Positions 8,717-17,527 of a stretch of 64,000 nt of DNA are shown here, one piece after another. The translations under genes and the position numbers were made by a program. How positions within the stretch are numbered: the first letter of the stretch is position 1; each line of letters opens with the position of its first letter. Source of the DNA: Sphingosinicella sp. LHD-64 (GTDB lineage Bacteria; Pseudomonadota; Alphaproteobacteria; Sphingomonadales; Sphingomonadaceae); assembly GCF_031157375.1 (NCBI RefSeq), contig NZ_JAVIFV010000004.1, positions 682,001-746,000 of the forward strand. Reading direction: 5' to 3'. The notes beneath the pieces are model-generated. The model saw only the letters and a list, made by a program, of their open reading frames with translations. It was not told the DNA's origin and did no database searches.

Positions 8717-10258
8717 GTGGGTTATTCGCGCAAGGTCGGCCCGCCGATCGTATCGGCAGCAGTGGCGACCCTGGTCCTGACGAATTTCGCGACGGTCTCG
8801 ATCGTGCGCGACGACACCGCGTCCCGTCTCGAGCTGTTCACGACCATCTGGCCGATCTCGCTGACCTCCGCGGTCGCGATCGTCCTCGTCATGTCCTTTC
8901 TCTATCGCTCGATCGTCGAATTGGTAAGCGAGCTGGAAACGCGCCAGGCCGCGGCGCAGCATCAGGCGCTGCATGATCAGCTCACCGGCCTCGCCAACCG
9001 TGCCCTGCTCGAGGATCGCCTCGCCCAGGCGCTGACCCGTTATCGCCGGGCGGGCGAGCAGGTCGCGTTGCTGATGCTCGACCTCGATCGCTTCAAGCAG
9101 GTCAACGACACGCTTGGCCACAATGCCGGCGACCAGCTCGTCATCGAGGTCGGGGAGCGGCTGAAATCCCTGCTGCGGGAGACGGACACGGTTGCCCGCA
9201 TCGGCGGCGACGAATTCGCGATCGTCCAGGTCAGCCCCAAGGGTGAGGCCGATGTGCGCCGCCTGTGCGAGCGTATCATCACGATCATCCGCGAGCCGTT
9301 CCAGATCGGCGAGCGCGAGGCGCGGGTCGGCGTCAGCATCGGCGCGGTCTTCGCCAGCAAGGAGGTCGCCGAAGCGTCCGAGCTGCTGCGCAAGGCGGAC
9401 ATCACCATGTATCGCGCCAAGGCGGCCGGCCGCGACTGCTTCCGCATCTTCACCGAGGCAATGGACGCCGACGTCCAGCGCCGCGATCGAATCGAGAGCA
9501 GCCTGCGCGCCGAGCTGCGCGCGCCCGATGCACTGCAGCTCCATTTCCAGCCGGTGATCGGCAGCCGCGGCCAGGTCGTCGGCGTCGAGGGCCTGCTGCG
9601 CTGGGATCATCCGACGCTCGGCCAGGTCGCGCCGATGGAGATCGTGCCCATCGCCGAGGAATGCGGCATCATCGACGAGCTCGGCCTGATGGCCTTCCGC
9701 GAGGCTTGCAAGGTGGCGCGGCGTTGGCCGGAGCTCAGCGTCGCGGTGAATCTCTCGCCGATCCAGTTCCGCAATCCGGGCTTTCCGGCGGCGCTGCGCC
9801 GGATCGCCGACGAGCATGGCGTCGACCACGCCCAGCTCGAACTGGAAATCACCGAAAGCCTGTTCATCGAGCATGGTGCGCTGTGCAGCGCCGCGATCGA
9901 GGATCTGCGCCAGGACGGCTTCCGGGTCGTGCTCGACGATTTCGGCACGGGATACTCGTCGCTGTCCTCGCTCCGCCGCTTTCCGGTCGACAAGATCAAG
10001 CTCGACCGTTCGTTCATCGACGTGGCGGCGCGCGATCAGAGCGTCGCGATCATTCGCGCCGCGGTCACGCTCGGCCATGCGATGAATTTGGAAGTGGTCG
10101 CCGAAGGCATCTCCTGCGTCGCCGAGGAGCAGGTGGCCCTGGAAGCGGGCTGCGACGCGCTGCAGGGCCATCTCTACGCCCATGCGCTGACCCCGGACGA
10201 TCTCGGTGCCTATCTGGAGGCCGCCCGCCGCGGCTCGGCCTTCTCCGACGCAGCTTAG
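8717..10258 (+). CDS. Membrane-bound GGDEF-EAL protein (c-di-GMP turnover)
   Basis: 513 residues. I place the start at GTG 8717 because GGAGG (8706-8710) is then 6 bp away; a TTG at 8714 is the alternative. Two hydrophobic segments (about 9-30 and 45-65) precede a short coil, then a GGDEF domain (about 85-245) with intact RIGGDEFAI, then an EAL domain. The EAL motif reads EGLLRW, which keeps the catalytic glutamate, and DDFGTGYSS is present. Both synthesis and hydrolysis of c-di-GMP are therefore possible. No extracellular sensor domain is visible. Its stop overlaps the convergent nnrU-like gene by 4 bp. Confidence 0.93.
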   Translation: MGYSRKVGPPIVSAAVATLVLTNFATVSIVRDDTASRLELFTTIWPISLTSAVAIVLVMSFLYRSIVELVSELETRQAAAQHQALHDQLTGLANRALLEDRLAQALTRYRRAGEQVALLMLDLDRFKQVNDTLGHNAGDQLVIEVGERLKSLLRETDTVARIGGDEFAIVQVSPKGEADVRRLCERIITIIREPFQIGEREARVGVSIGAVFASKEVAEASELLRKADITMYRAKAAGRDCFRIFTEAMDADVQRRDRIESSLRAELRAPDALQLHFQPVIGSRGQVVGVEGLLRWDHPTLGQVAPMEIVPIAEECGIIDELGLMAFREACKVARRWPELSVAVNLSPIQFRNPGFPAALRRIADEHGVDHAQLELEITESLFIEHGALCSAAIEDLRQDGFRVVLDDFGTGYSSLSSLRRFPVDKIKLDRSFIDVAARDQSVAIIRAAVTLGHAMNLEVVAEGISCVAEEQVALEAGCDALQGHLYAHALTPDDLGAYLEAARRGSAFSDAA

Positions 10259-10953
10259 CTGCGCGAGAGCAGGTCCCCCAGCGGCGACACGAGCGGTGCG
10301 TGGAAGGATGTCACCACCGCCCACAGGACGAGGCCGCCGATCAGTGCGGTCCAGCCCGGAAAGGCCGACCGCCATGGGACCCGGCCGGAGGCCAGCGCTC
10401 CAAAGGGCAGGAACGAGGTGCGCCGTGCCCAGTCGCGCCAGGCATCGCCAATGAGTCCGGCCTTCTTGCGGTCCTGACCGAGCGAGCCGACCCAAGCCAG
10501 CAGCAGGATGCCGCCGGCGACGATCAGGTTGCGGGCGCTCCCCGACAGCGAGATGTGGACGAGCGCCCACAGGATGAAGCTCCAGTTCATCGGATGGCGG
10601 GTGATCGCGAACACGCCGCGCGGGGTAGGGATGTCGCGCGCACCGGCGCCGGGATGCGGGAAGGCCGGATTGCGGTTGAACGAACCGACCAGAAGGATGC
10701 TGGCGGCCAGCATGAACGCGGAAGCAATCGGCCACCACCAGAGCGGCGCGACCCACAACGGAACGGAGTCCGTTCCCGCCCGCCAGGCGAGGACCATCCA
10801 CCCTAGGGTCGCCAGCGACACCAGGGAATAGAGGCCGAGAAAACCCTGTGCGCCGAGCCGCCCGACCAGCGCCGGCCGCAAGGGATGCGACATCAACAGA
10901 TGCGTGCCGACGAAGGCCGCGGTCGCCAGCGCGAGGCTGACGACGGGAGTCAC
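10255..10953 (-). CDS. NnrU family integral membrane protein
   Basis: 232 residues with about six hydrophobic segments. The motifs THLLMSHPLR, GLYSLVSLATLGWM and FAITRHPMNWSFILWALVH mark the NnrU family, which is related to isoprenylcysteine methyltransferase-like membrane proteins and was first noted near nitrite/nitric-oxide reductase genes. No denitrification gene is near it here, so its role is not determined. It is 17 bp downstream of the amidohydrolase operon on the same strand and may be its last gene. Confidence 0.85.
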   Translation of the reverse strand: MTPVVSLALATAAFVGTHLLMSHPLRPALVGRLGAQGFLGLYSLVSLATLGWMVLAWRAGTDSVPLWVAPLWWWPIASAFMLAASILLVGSFNRNPAFPHPGAGARDIPTPRGVFAITRHPMNWSFILWALVHISLSGSARNLIVAGGILLLAWVGSLGQDRKKAGLIGDAWRDWARRTSFLPFGALASGRVPWRSAFPGWTALIGGLVLWAVVTSFHAPLVSPLGDLLSRS

Positions 10954-10969
10954 CGCACCTGCGCTCCGT

Positions 10970-12313
10970 TCATCTCGGATCGTAGGCGTGCGGCAGCGCG
11001 CCCTCCTGGGGCTGGCGATAGCGGTCGCGCAGCCGCGTCTGGCGGTTGGTGAGGTCCTGCTGGACGCCGTCGATCCACACCGCGTCGACGCCGGTGGCGA
11101 GCTCCAGCGGGTCGCCGTCCCAGATCACCACGTCGGCGCGCCGGCCGGGGCGCAGCGAGCCGATCTCGTCGGCAAGGCCGATCGCCTCGGCGGGATGCGC
11201 GCTCAACGACGCGAAGGCCTCGTCCCACGACAGGCCGGTATGGCCCGGCACCCGACCGATGCCGACCAGGTTGCCGGCATATTGGGTCAGCAGGCGGATC
11301 TGCCTCGTCTCGTCGTCATTGATCATGCCGAGCGCGACATTGACCCCGGCCGCGCGCATCCGTCCGACATTGGACTGGGTCGCGGCCAGCTGCTCGAAGG
11401 TCGACGGCAGGTCGTTGAGCGCGTTGGCGATCACCGGCACCCGCGCCGCGGCGATCCGATCGGCCACGCGCCAGCCCTCGGTCGCGCCGATCAGGACGAG
11501 GCGCAGATTGGGGAACTCCTCGCGAAGCGCCAGCGTCTGGAGGAGGTCGCTCGCCCGTTCGACATGGACGAGCAGCAGCTGCCGGCCCTGCAGCACCGGA
11601 ACGAGCGCCGCCGCGTCGAAGCGGGTCAGCAGCACGTCCTCGGACCGACGGGCGTCGGCCTGGATGTGGGGATCGTTCGGGCCGGCGCCGCGCCCGGCGC
11701 CGGGGCGCAGGTCGCGCGCCTCGCGCAGCGCGTTGCGCAGCATGACGTGGGCGGCGGCGCGGCTGCCGCCGGCGTCCTCCGCTCCGGTCTCGCCCAGTTC
11801 GATGAACTGGAACAGGCGGGGGCGGGTGATCGGCTCCATGTCGCCGCCGAGATCGATGACCGCGCCCTGGCCGGCGAAGATGCTGCGGCCGGTGCCGGGC
11901 GACACCACGGCACGCGTGATCCCGGCGGCGCGGTTCACGGCGATCGACGCCGACTGCGGGTTGATCGCCGGCACCACGTCGATCGCGGCGTTGAACGGCG
12001 AGTTGTTGGCGCTGATGTCGTTGGTCTCGTCGACGGCGTCGACTTCGGTCAGGCCGATGCGCGAGAAACCGGCGACGAGGCCGGGCGTCACCCACTTGCC
12101 GCTCGCATCCACGGTCGTGGCGCCCGCCGGCACGTTCACGCCGGCGCCCGCCGCGACGACGCGGCCGTTGCGAATGACCACGGTCCCGCCGTCGATCGGC
12201 GGCGATCCGTCGCCGACGACCACCCGGCCGCCGGTGATGGCGATGGTCTGCGCCACCGCAGGCGTGGCGGCAAGGGCGGCGACGCCCGCGAGAAGAAGCC
12301 CGAGCGCCTTCAT
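10970..12313 (-). CDS. Exported amidohydrolase-family protein lacking the HxH metal motif
   Basis: 447 residues from ATG 12313, beginning with a signal peptide (MKALGLLLAGVAALAATPA). It follows the imidazolonepropionase-like amidohydrolase layout: an ITGGRVVVGDG start, a TIM barrel, and a DVVIWDGDPLE end. At the place where the HxH metal pair normally follows 'VTPGL' this protein has VAGFSRIGL, so two metal ligands are missing. A later H (LLLVHVERA) and D (INDDETR) are retained. It overlaps the upstream amidohydrolase by 4 bp (ATGA). It may be a non-hydrolytic partner of that enzyme or use a different metal site. Confidence 0.82.
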   Translation of the reverse strand: MKALGLLLAGVAALAATPAVAQTIAITGGRVVVGDGSPPIDGGTVVIRNGRVVAAGAGVNVPAGATTVDASGKWVTPGLVAGFSRIGLTEVDAVDETNDISANNSPFNAAIDVVPAINPQSASIAVNRAAGITRAVVSPGTGRSIFAGQGAVIDLGGDMEPITRPRLFQFIELGETGAEDAGGSRAAAHVMLRNALREARDLRPGAGRGAGPNDPHIQADARRSEDVLLTRFDAAALVPVLQGRQLLLVHVERASDLLQTLALREEFPNLRLVLIGATEGWRVADRIAAARVPVIANALNDLPSTFEQLAATQSNVGRMRAAGVNVALGMINDDETRQIRLLTQYAGNLVGIGRVPGHTGLSWDEAFASLSAHPAEAIGLADEIGSLRPGRRADVVIWDGDPLELATGVDAVWIDGVQQDLTNRQTRLRDRYRQPQEGALPHAYDPR

Positions 12314-13728
12314 TTCACGTCTCCCTCGCCCGGCTGGCCGAGCTCGAAGTCGCTCACCGGACGCAGCTGCGGATTGTTCATGTCGTGGAGCAGGGCGCCG
12401 TCGATCCACACCTGCTGCGGTCGGGTGTAGGCGCTGAACGGATTGCCGTTCCACAACACCACGTCCGCGCGCTTGCCGGGGCGGAGCGAGCCGGTCTGCT
12501 CCTGGATGCCGAGCGCCTGGGCCGGGTTGATCGCGAGCCAGCGCCAGGCGACCTCGTCCGGGATGTCGATCCCCATGCGGCGGCCGTCGGCGAGCGCCTT
12601 GGCGGCTTCCTGGTTGAGCCGCTGGATGCCATTGGCGTCGTCGGAATGGACGATCGCACAGGCGCCGGCGTTGTGGACGAGCGGGATGTTCTCGTTGACC
12701 GCATCATAGGCTTCCATCTTGAAGCCCCACCAGTCCGCCCACATCGCCGAGCAGGTGCCGTTCTCCCGTAGCAGATCGGCGATCTTGTAGGACTCGACCG
12801 CGTGATGGAAGGTCGAGATCCGGAAGCCGAACTCGCGCGCCATGTCGAGCATGATCGCCATCTCGTCGGCACGGTAGCAATGGTTGTGGATCAGGATGTC
12901 GCCGTCCATCGCCTCGACCAGCGTGTCCATCTGCAGGTCGCGCGCCGTATTAGGATCTCGCGCCCGCCGTTCGCGATATTCGATCGCGCGCTGCCAGGTC
13001 GAACGCATCACCGCGACATTGCCCATGCGGGTGCTCGGCATGGTGTTGCGGTTGCCGTAGACGCGCTTGGGATTCTCGCCGCAGGCCAGCTTGAGGCCGC
13101 GCGGTGCGCCCGGGAAGCGCATCGCCTGCATCGTGCGCGCCGGCACGTTGCGCAAGGTCACGCCGCGGCCGCCGAACAGGTTGGCCGAGCCGGGCAGGAT
13201 CTGCAGCGTCGTGATGCCGCCATTGGCGAGCGCACGACTGAAGCCGGGATCCTGCGGCCACACGCTGTGCTCCGCCCAGACTTCCGGGCGCACCGGATTG
13301 GTCATCTCGTTGCCGTCGCTGTGCGCGTCGACGCCGGGGCTCGGATAGTCGCCGAGATGGCTGTGCACGTCGATGACGCCCGGCGTCACCCAGCGGCCGG
13401 CACCGTCGATCCGGGTCGCGCCCTCGGGGATCGGGGTGTCCGGCCCGCCGACCGCCTGGATGCGGCCGTCGACCAGCACCACCGTGCCGTTCTCGATCCT
13501 GCCGCCTTCGCCGTCGAAGACGGTCGCGCCGGTGATCGCGGTCGGCACGCCGCCATAGGGGCGATAGGTGGAAGGGTAGGGGTCCTCGGGCGGCGTGTAG
13601 CGCTCCCGAGACGAGGAAGGCTGGGAGGCCGACGCGGATTCGGTCTCTCCCCCGTTCTGCGCGCAGCCGGCCAGCGCGGCCGCCGCGACAAAGCCCAGCA
13701 GCGCGCTGCGCCCCTTAGACAACGCCAT
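12310..13728 (-). CDS. Lipoprotein amidohydrolase (imidazolonepropionase-like)
   Basis: 472 residues from ATG 13728. The start gives a lipoprotein signal ending in the lipobox LAGC (AAAALAGC), so it is anchored to a membrane on the periplasmic side. The metal ligands are complete: HSH in VIDVHSHLG, H in LIHNHCYRA, H in STFHHAVES and D in VHSDDAN. Enzymes of this group cleave cyclic amides or dipeptides. It lies between a POT peptide transporter (14 bp overlap) and a second amidohydrolase (4 bp overlap), which suggests that products of peptide-like hydrolysis are imported. The substrate is not known. Confidence 0.85.
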   Translation of the reverse strand: MALSKGRSALLGFVAAAALAGCAQNGGETESASASQPSSSRERYTPPEDPYPSTYRPYGGVPTAITGATVFDGEGGRIENGTVVLVDGRIQAVGGPDTPIPEGATRIDGAGRWVTPGVIDVHSHLGDYPSPGVDAHSDGNEMTNPVRPEVWAEHSVWPQDPGFSRALANGGITTLQILPGSANLFGGRGVTLRNVPARTMQAMRFPGAPRGLKLACGENPKRVYGNRNTMPSTRMGNVAVMRSTWQRAIEYRERRARDPNTARDLQMDTLVEAMDGDILIHNHCYRADEMAIMLDMAREFGFRISTFHHAVESYKIADLLRENGTCSAMWADWWGFKMEAYDAVNENIPLVHNAGACAIVHSDDANGIQRLNQEAAKALADGRRMGIDIPDEVAWRWLAINPAQALGIQEQTGSLRPGKRADVVLWNGNPFSAYTRPQQVWIDGALLHDMNNPQLRPVSDFELGQPGEGDVK

Positions 13729-15529
13729 GCATCCACCTCTTGAGTAGCGGGGAAATGAGGAACAGGAACACGCCGATGATGATCGCCGCGATGCCGATTG
13801 TCCAGAAGGTGTCGACATAGGTCTGCAGCGCCAGCGCCGGGTTGGTCACCTCGCCGCCCACCGTCTCGACGCTGGCGAACTGGGTGATGATGCCGCCGAC
13901 ATAATTGGCCATCGACGTGCCGAGGAACCACACACCCATCATCAGCCCGACGATGCGTGCGATCGAGAGCTTGGTGATCATCGACAGCCCGATCGGGGAC
14001 AGGCAGAGCTCGCCGATCGAATGCAAGAGATAGAGCAGGACCAACCAAATAATGCCGACGCGGAACTGGCTGTCGGCGAAGTTGGCACCGAACACCACGA
14101 CCAGGAAGCCGAGGCCGACGAGCACCAGCGCGATCGCGAACTTGACCGGGATCGAGGGCTCGACGTTGCGCTTCGCCAGCCGCACCCACAGGCCGGCGAA
14201 GAACGGCGCCATCAATACGATGAAGATCGGGTTGAACGCCTGGACGGAGCCAGCCTCCATCACGACTCCGAAACCCAGGCTACGGTCGGTCGAGCGTTCG
14301 GCGAACAAGGTCAGTGCGGAGCCGGCGAGCTCGAACAGGGTCCAGAACACCACCGACATGACGACCAGGATGATCGCCACCACCATCATCTGGAATTCGG
14401 CCTTGCTGCCGACCCGCGCCGCCCAGATAGGAATGCCGATCACGGCGACGAGAAACAGGGCGAACAGCGCCTTGCCGAGCAGCGGCAGCGCGGCGAGATA
14501 CCCGAGGATGCCGCTGCCGTCGCTCGCCGCGGCATGGGCCGCCTGCGCCGACAGCATCGCATTGTTGAGCAGGAACCAGGCGACCGGAATGGCGAGCAGG
14601 ATGCCGATATAGACGTAGAGGCGGGTGCGGTCGCTGACCCCCTCGGGCGGCTCGCCATAGCCCTTCAGGCGTCCGCCATCGAACTGGAACAGGATGAAGG
14701 CGATCGCCATGCCGACGGCGACGAGCGCGAAGCCCGCCCACCAGCCGAACCAGCTCGCAAACAGCGGCGCAAGGATCTGGCTGCCGATCGAGCCGATGTT
14801 GATGCCCATGTAGAAGATGGTGAAGCCGGCGTCGCGGCGCCGGTCCCCCTGCTCGTAGAGCGTGCCCACCATGGTCGAGATGTTGGGCTTGAAGAAGCCG
14901 TTGCCGACCACGACCAGCGCGAGCGAGAACAGCATGACCGAGATCCAGAACGGATCGCGCACCGCGTCGGCGCGGAACTCGCCGCGCGCGATGGTCTGCG
15001 GCAGCACGCTGCCGTCCGAGCCCTCGAGCGTCACGCTGCCGTCCGGGTTGCCGCGGATCGCGTAATTGCCCGCCGGCGTGACCACCGACTGGACCGTCCG
15101 GCCCGACGCGTCGACCGCCGAGGCGACCTCGTAGGTCTGGTTGTTGTGGACGAAGAGCGGCTTCGCCTGCTCCCCGCCGAAGCAGAGGCCGAGATAGCCC
15201 AGGCACATGATGACCGCGCCGGTCTTCACCGACATCTTCGAGCCGAGGATGCGGTCGGCGATCAGGCCGCCGAACAGCGGGGTGAGGTAGACCAGGCTGG
15301 TGAAGGCGCCGTAGAGGCCGCCGGTGGTCGCATCGTCGAACAGGAACCATTGCGCGAGATAGAGCGCGAGCAGCGCCCGCATGCCGTAATAGCCGAACCG
15401 CTCCCACATCTCGGTGGTGAACAGTCGGGCGAGCTGGCGCGGATGGCCGAACCAGGTCGACTGGGCGGCCGGGTTGACGTGGCTGATGTCGGGTTCGCGC
15501 GGGTTGTCCGCGGTCGGTGTGTCCACCAT
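13715..15529 (-). CDS. Proton-dependent oligopeptide (POT) transporter
   Basis: 604 residues from ATG 15529 (a TTG at 15550 is less likely; AGGGAG stands 9 bp before the ATG). Signature elements: ExxERF in TEMWERFGYYG for proton coupling, LFGGLIADRILGSK, and FYMGINIGSIGSQ. About 14 membrane segments. A non-membrane insertion of roughly 70 residues (around 115-185, with NPDGSVTLEGSDGS) looks like an added loop domain, as seen in several Gram-negative and Bacteroidetes POT proteins. It imports di- and tripeptides. First gene of the operon with two amidohydrolases. Confidence 0.92.
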   Translation of the reverse strand: MVDTPTADNPREPDISHVNPAAQSTWFGHPRQLARLFTTEMWERFGYYGMRALLALYLAQWFLFDDATTGGLYGAFTSLVYLTPLFGGLIADRILGSKMSVKTGAVIMCLGYLGLCFGGEQAKPLFVHNNQTYEVASAVDASGRTVQSVVTPAGNYAIRGNPDGSVTLEGSDGSVLPQTIARGEFRADAVRDPFWISVMLFSLALVVVGNGFFKPNISTMVGTLYEQGDRRRDAGFTIFYMGINIGSIGSQILAPLFASWFGWWAGFALVAVGMAIAFILFQFDGGRLKGYGEPPEGVSDRTRLYVYIGILLAIPVAWFLLNNAMLSAQAAHAAASDGSGILGYLAALPLLGKALFALFLVAVIGIPIWAARVGSKAEFQMMVVAIILVVMSVVFWTLFELAGSALTLFAERSTDRSLGFGVVMEAGSVQAFNPIFIVLMAPFFAGLWVRLAKRNVEPSIPVKFAIALVLVGLGFLVVVFGANFADSQFRVGIIWLVLLYLLHSIGELCLSPIGLSMITKLSIARIVGLMMGVWFLGTSMANYVGGIITQFASVETVGGEVTNPALALQTYVDTFWTIGIAAIIIGVFLFLISPLLKRWMHGVV

Positions 15530-15653
15530 GTAGCTTTGCTCCCTGGGCAATCCTGTGGCCGTGTTCCCGGCCTTGATCGGGGCAACCTAACGGCCAAAAC
15601 CGCATTGTGAAGCGGGATTGTTGCCGAGCCGCCCGGCTGGTAGCGCCGCCGTC

Positions 15654-16241
15654 ATGTTCAATGACCTGACCTCGACCCTCAGCCTGCTCGAAACCCGCCG
15701 TTCCGGCCGCCCGCGCGATCTCGTCGCGCCGGGACCGAGCCCGGGGGAGCTGCGGCGCATCCTTGCGATCGCGACGCGAAGCCCCGATCATGGCAAGCTC
15801 GCCCCCTGGCGCTTCGTCCATGTGGCGCAGGCCGAGCGCGACGCTTTCGCGGCCCTCCTCGACGCCGCCTATCGGATCGACCGTCCCGAGCCGGGACGGC
15901 TGGAGATCGAGGCGAACCAGCGCTTTGCCCATCAGGCGCCGGAGCTGATCGTCGCGCTGTCCTGCCCGACGCCGGATCACAAGATCCCGGTCTGGGAGCA
16001 GGAGCTCTCCTGCGGCGCCGCCTGCATGAACCTGCTGCTGGCGACGCACGCTTTGGGTTATGCGGCCGGCTGGGTGACGGGCTGGGCGGCCTATTCGGAC
16101 AGGGTTCGCGAGGCGTTCGGCGGCGGGCCCGACGACCGGATCGCCGGCTTCATCTTCCTCGGCACGCCCGGCGCCGATCTCGAGGAACGCGTCCGGCCGG
16201 CGCCCGAAAGCGTGATCTCCGCGTGGACGCCGCCCGCTTAA
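15654..16241 (+). CDS. Nitroreductase family protein (YdjA/RutE-like)
   Basis: 195 residues from ATG 15654. FMN-binding pattern of the short nitroreductases: ETRRSGRPR near the start, IATRSPDHGKLAPWRF, and ACMNLLLATHALGYAAGWVTG. These enzymes use FMN and NAD(P)H to reduce nitro compounds or quinones. The 125 bp to the divergent POT gene should contain both promoters. No partner suggests a specific substrate. Confidence 0.86.
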   Translation: MFNDLTSTLSLLETRRSGRPRDLVAPGPSPGELRRILAIATRSPDHGKLAPWRFVHVAQAERDAFAALLDAAYRIDRPEPGRLEIEANQRFAHQAPELIVALSCPTPDHKIPVWEQELSCGAACMNLLLATHALGYAAGWVTGWAAYSDRVREAFGGGPDDRIAGFIFLGTPGADLEERVRPAPESVISAWTPPA

Positions 16242-16299
16242 TGACCGGAAAGCGATTCTTTTCTTGACCTTTGCGGTGTATTAGGAGACCATCACGCTT

Positions 16300-16644
16300 A
16301 TGACCGATGATCGTCCCGTCTATCTCCGCCTGCGCGACCGCATCGCCGCGATGATCCTCGAGGGTCGGGTCCGCGACGGCGATCCGCTCCCGTCGGTGCG
16401 CAGCCTCGCGGCCGATTTCGGCGCCAATCCGCTGACGGTGGCGAAGGCCTATCAGACCTTCCAGGAAGAGGGGCTGGTGACCGTGAAGCGCGGCGTCGGC
16501 ATGTTCGTCGCCCCGGGTGCGGCCGATCGTCTGCGCACCGCCGAGCGCAAGGACTTCCTCGAGAATCGCTGGCCGCGCATCGTCTCGCACATGCGCATGC
16601 TCGGGCTCGACACCGAAGACCTGGTCGAGCGCGCGCTCGCCTGA
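16300..16644 (+). CDS. GntR-family regulator, YtrA type
   Basis: 114 residues: a winged helix (about 5-75: LRDRIAAMILEGRVRDGDPLPSVR in two parts, then NPLTVAKAYQTFQEEGLV and a wing KRGVGMFV) with only about 40 residues after it, instead of a ligand-binding domain. That short tail is typical of YtrA-like GntR proteins, which commonly control adjacent membrane or transporter genes. The two small envelope genes that follow are the obvious candidates. Confidence 0.9.
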   Translation: MTDDRPVYLRLRDRIAAMILEGRVRDGDPLPSVRSLAADFGANPLTVAKAYQTFQEEGLVTVKRGVGMFVAPGAADRLRTAERKDFLENRWPRIVSHMRMLGLDTEDLVERALA

Positions 16645-16762
16645 TTGCGCCTGGGCCCGATTCTTCGACCAACACGACAAATCCGTCGACCGGGATTCTT
16701 GCCCCGTAACGACCGGCGCCCCATATCGGGCCGCGGCGCAGGGCCGCGAAAGGACGAGACTC

Positions 16763-16909
16763 GTGACGATGACTCCGCTGCGTGCGTTCCTGATCTCCTT
16801 CTCGGCCGGGCTGCTTGCCCTGGTCGCCGGCCAGGCGATCCTGTCGCACATGCTCGCGACCCCTCCGGAGGCACCCGCCAAAGGGCCGATCAAGCCGCCG
16901 ATCGCTTGA
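16763..16909 (+). CDS. Small single-pass membrane protein of unknown function
   Basis: 48 residues, starting at GTG 16763 (AAGGA 8 bp upstream) or ATG 16769. One hydrophobic helix (FLISFSAGLLALVAGQAIL) followed by a proline-rich hydrophilic tail ending KGPIKPPIA. It follows the GntR gene by 118 bp and precedes the MliC-like gene by 52 bp on the same strand. Unrecognised; support is the start signals, the coherent membrane protein composition and the context. Confidence 0.55.
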   Translation: MTMTPLRAFLISFSAGLLALVAGQAILSHMLATPPEAPAKGPIKPPIA

Positions 16910-16961
16910 TTTCGAGACGTCGCTGCCGCACCATGGGGTCACAGGTGCGAGAGGCCGCAAG

Positions 16962-17384
16962 ATGACCAGATCGTTCCCCATCACTGCCGCGACCTTGATC
17001 GGCGCGGCCTTCCTGCTCTCCGGCTATGCCGGCGGCGGGCGCGTTGCCGCCAGTCCCGCGACCGTGCCCTATGTCTGCCAGAACGGGCAGGCGGCGAGCG
17101 CGATCTACGAGAATGGCGGCGATTTCCTCCATGCCAAGGTGCTGCTCACCTATGACGGCCGCACCACCGAGCTCGAAGCCGCGCCGACCCAGTTCGGCGT
17201 CCGCTACACGAGCGCGCCGGCGGCAGGGAGCGCACAACATCTTTCCTGGTCGCTGCAGGGCGAGCAGGCATTCCTCACCGAGGTTGCCGATCCGGCGGAC
17301 GTCACCACGCCGGGCCGACCGATCGCGCAATGCCTGCGCCAGCGCGGCATGCAGATGGCGAGCCGTTCCGAGGGCGAACACTAG
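16962..17384 (+). CDS. MliC-like (C-type lysozyme inhibitor) exported protein
   Basis: 140 residues from ATG 16962. A signal sequence (TAATLIGAAFLLSGYAG) is followed by a domain with a cysteine pair (VPYVCQNG and AQCLRQRG), a VLLTYDGRTTELEAAP segment and a GVRYTSAP segment, the pattern of the MliC/PliC inhibitors that protect peptidoglycan from host lysozyme. The usual SGxxY lysozyme-contact motif is only loosely present (FGVRYTSA), so the activity is uncertain. Confidence 0.65.
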   Translation: MTRSFPITAATLIGAAFLLSGYAGGGRVAASPATVPYVCQNGQAASAIYENGGDFLHAKVLLTYDGRTTELEAAPTQFGVRYTSAPAAGSAQHLSWSLQGEQAFLTEVADPADVTTPGRPIAQCLRQRGMQMASRSEGEH

Positions 17385-17527
17385 GCAGGTGTGACCCTTT
17401 TGCCGCAGTGCAGTGGCCGTTCAGCGGCGGGCCATTGACGGGGCATTAAAATCCTGCACCTGCACGCTTATGTGGGCGCCTTCGGTCTCAATGGGGCCGT
17501 CGGTTGCGGGGTTGTCGAGCGAAATAG

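Noticed and set aside
8711-10801. A 696-codon minus-strand frame opposite the GGDEF-EAL gene
   Set aside because: The plus strand carries intact GGDEF and EAL motifs; this one is the usual shadow frame.
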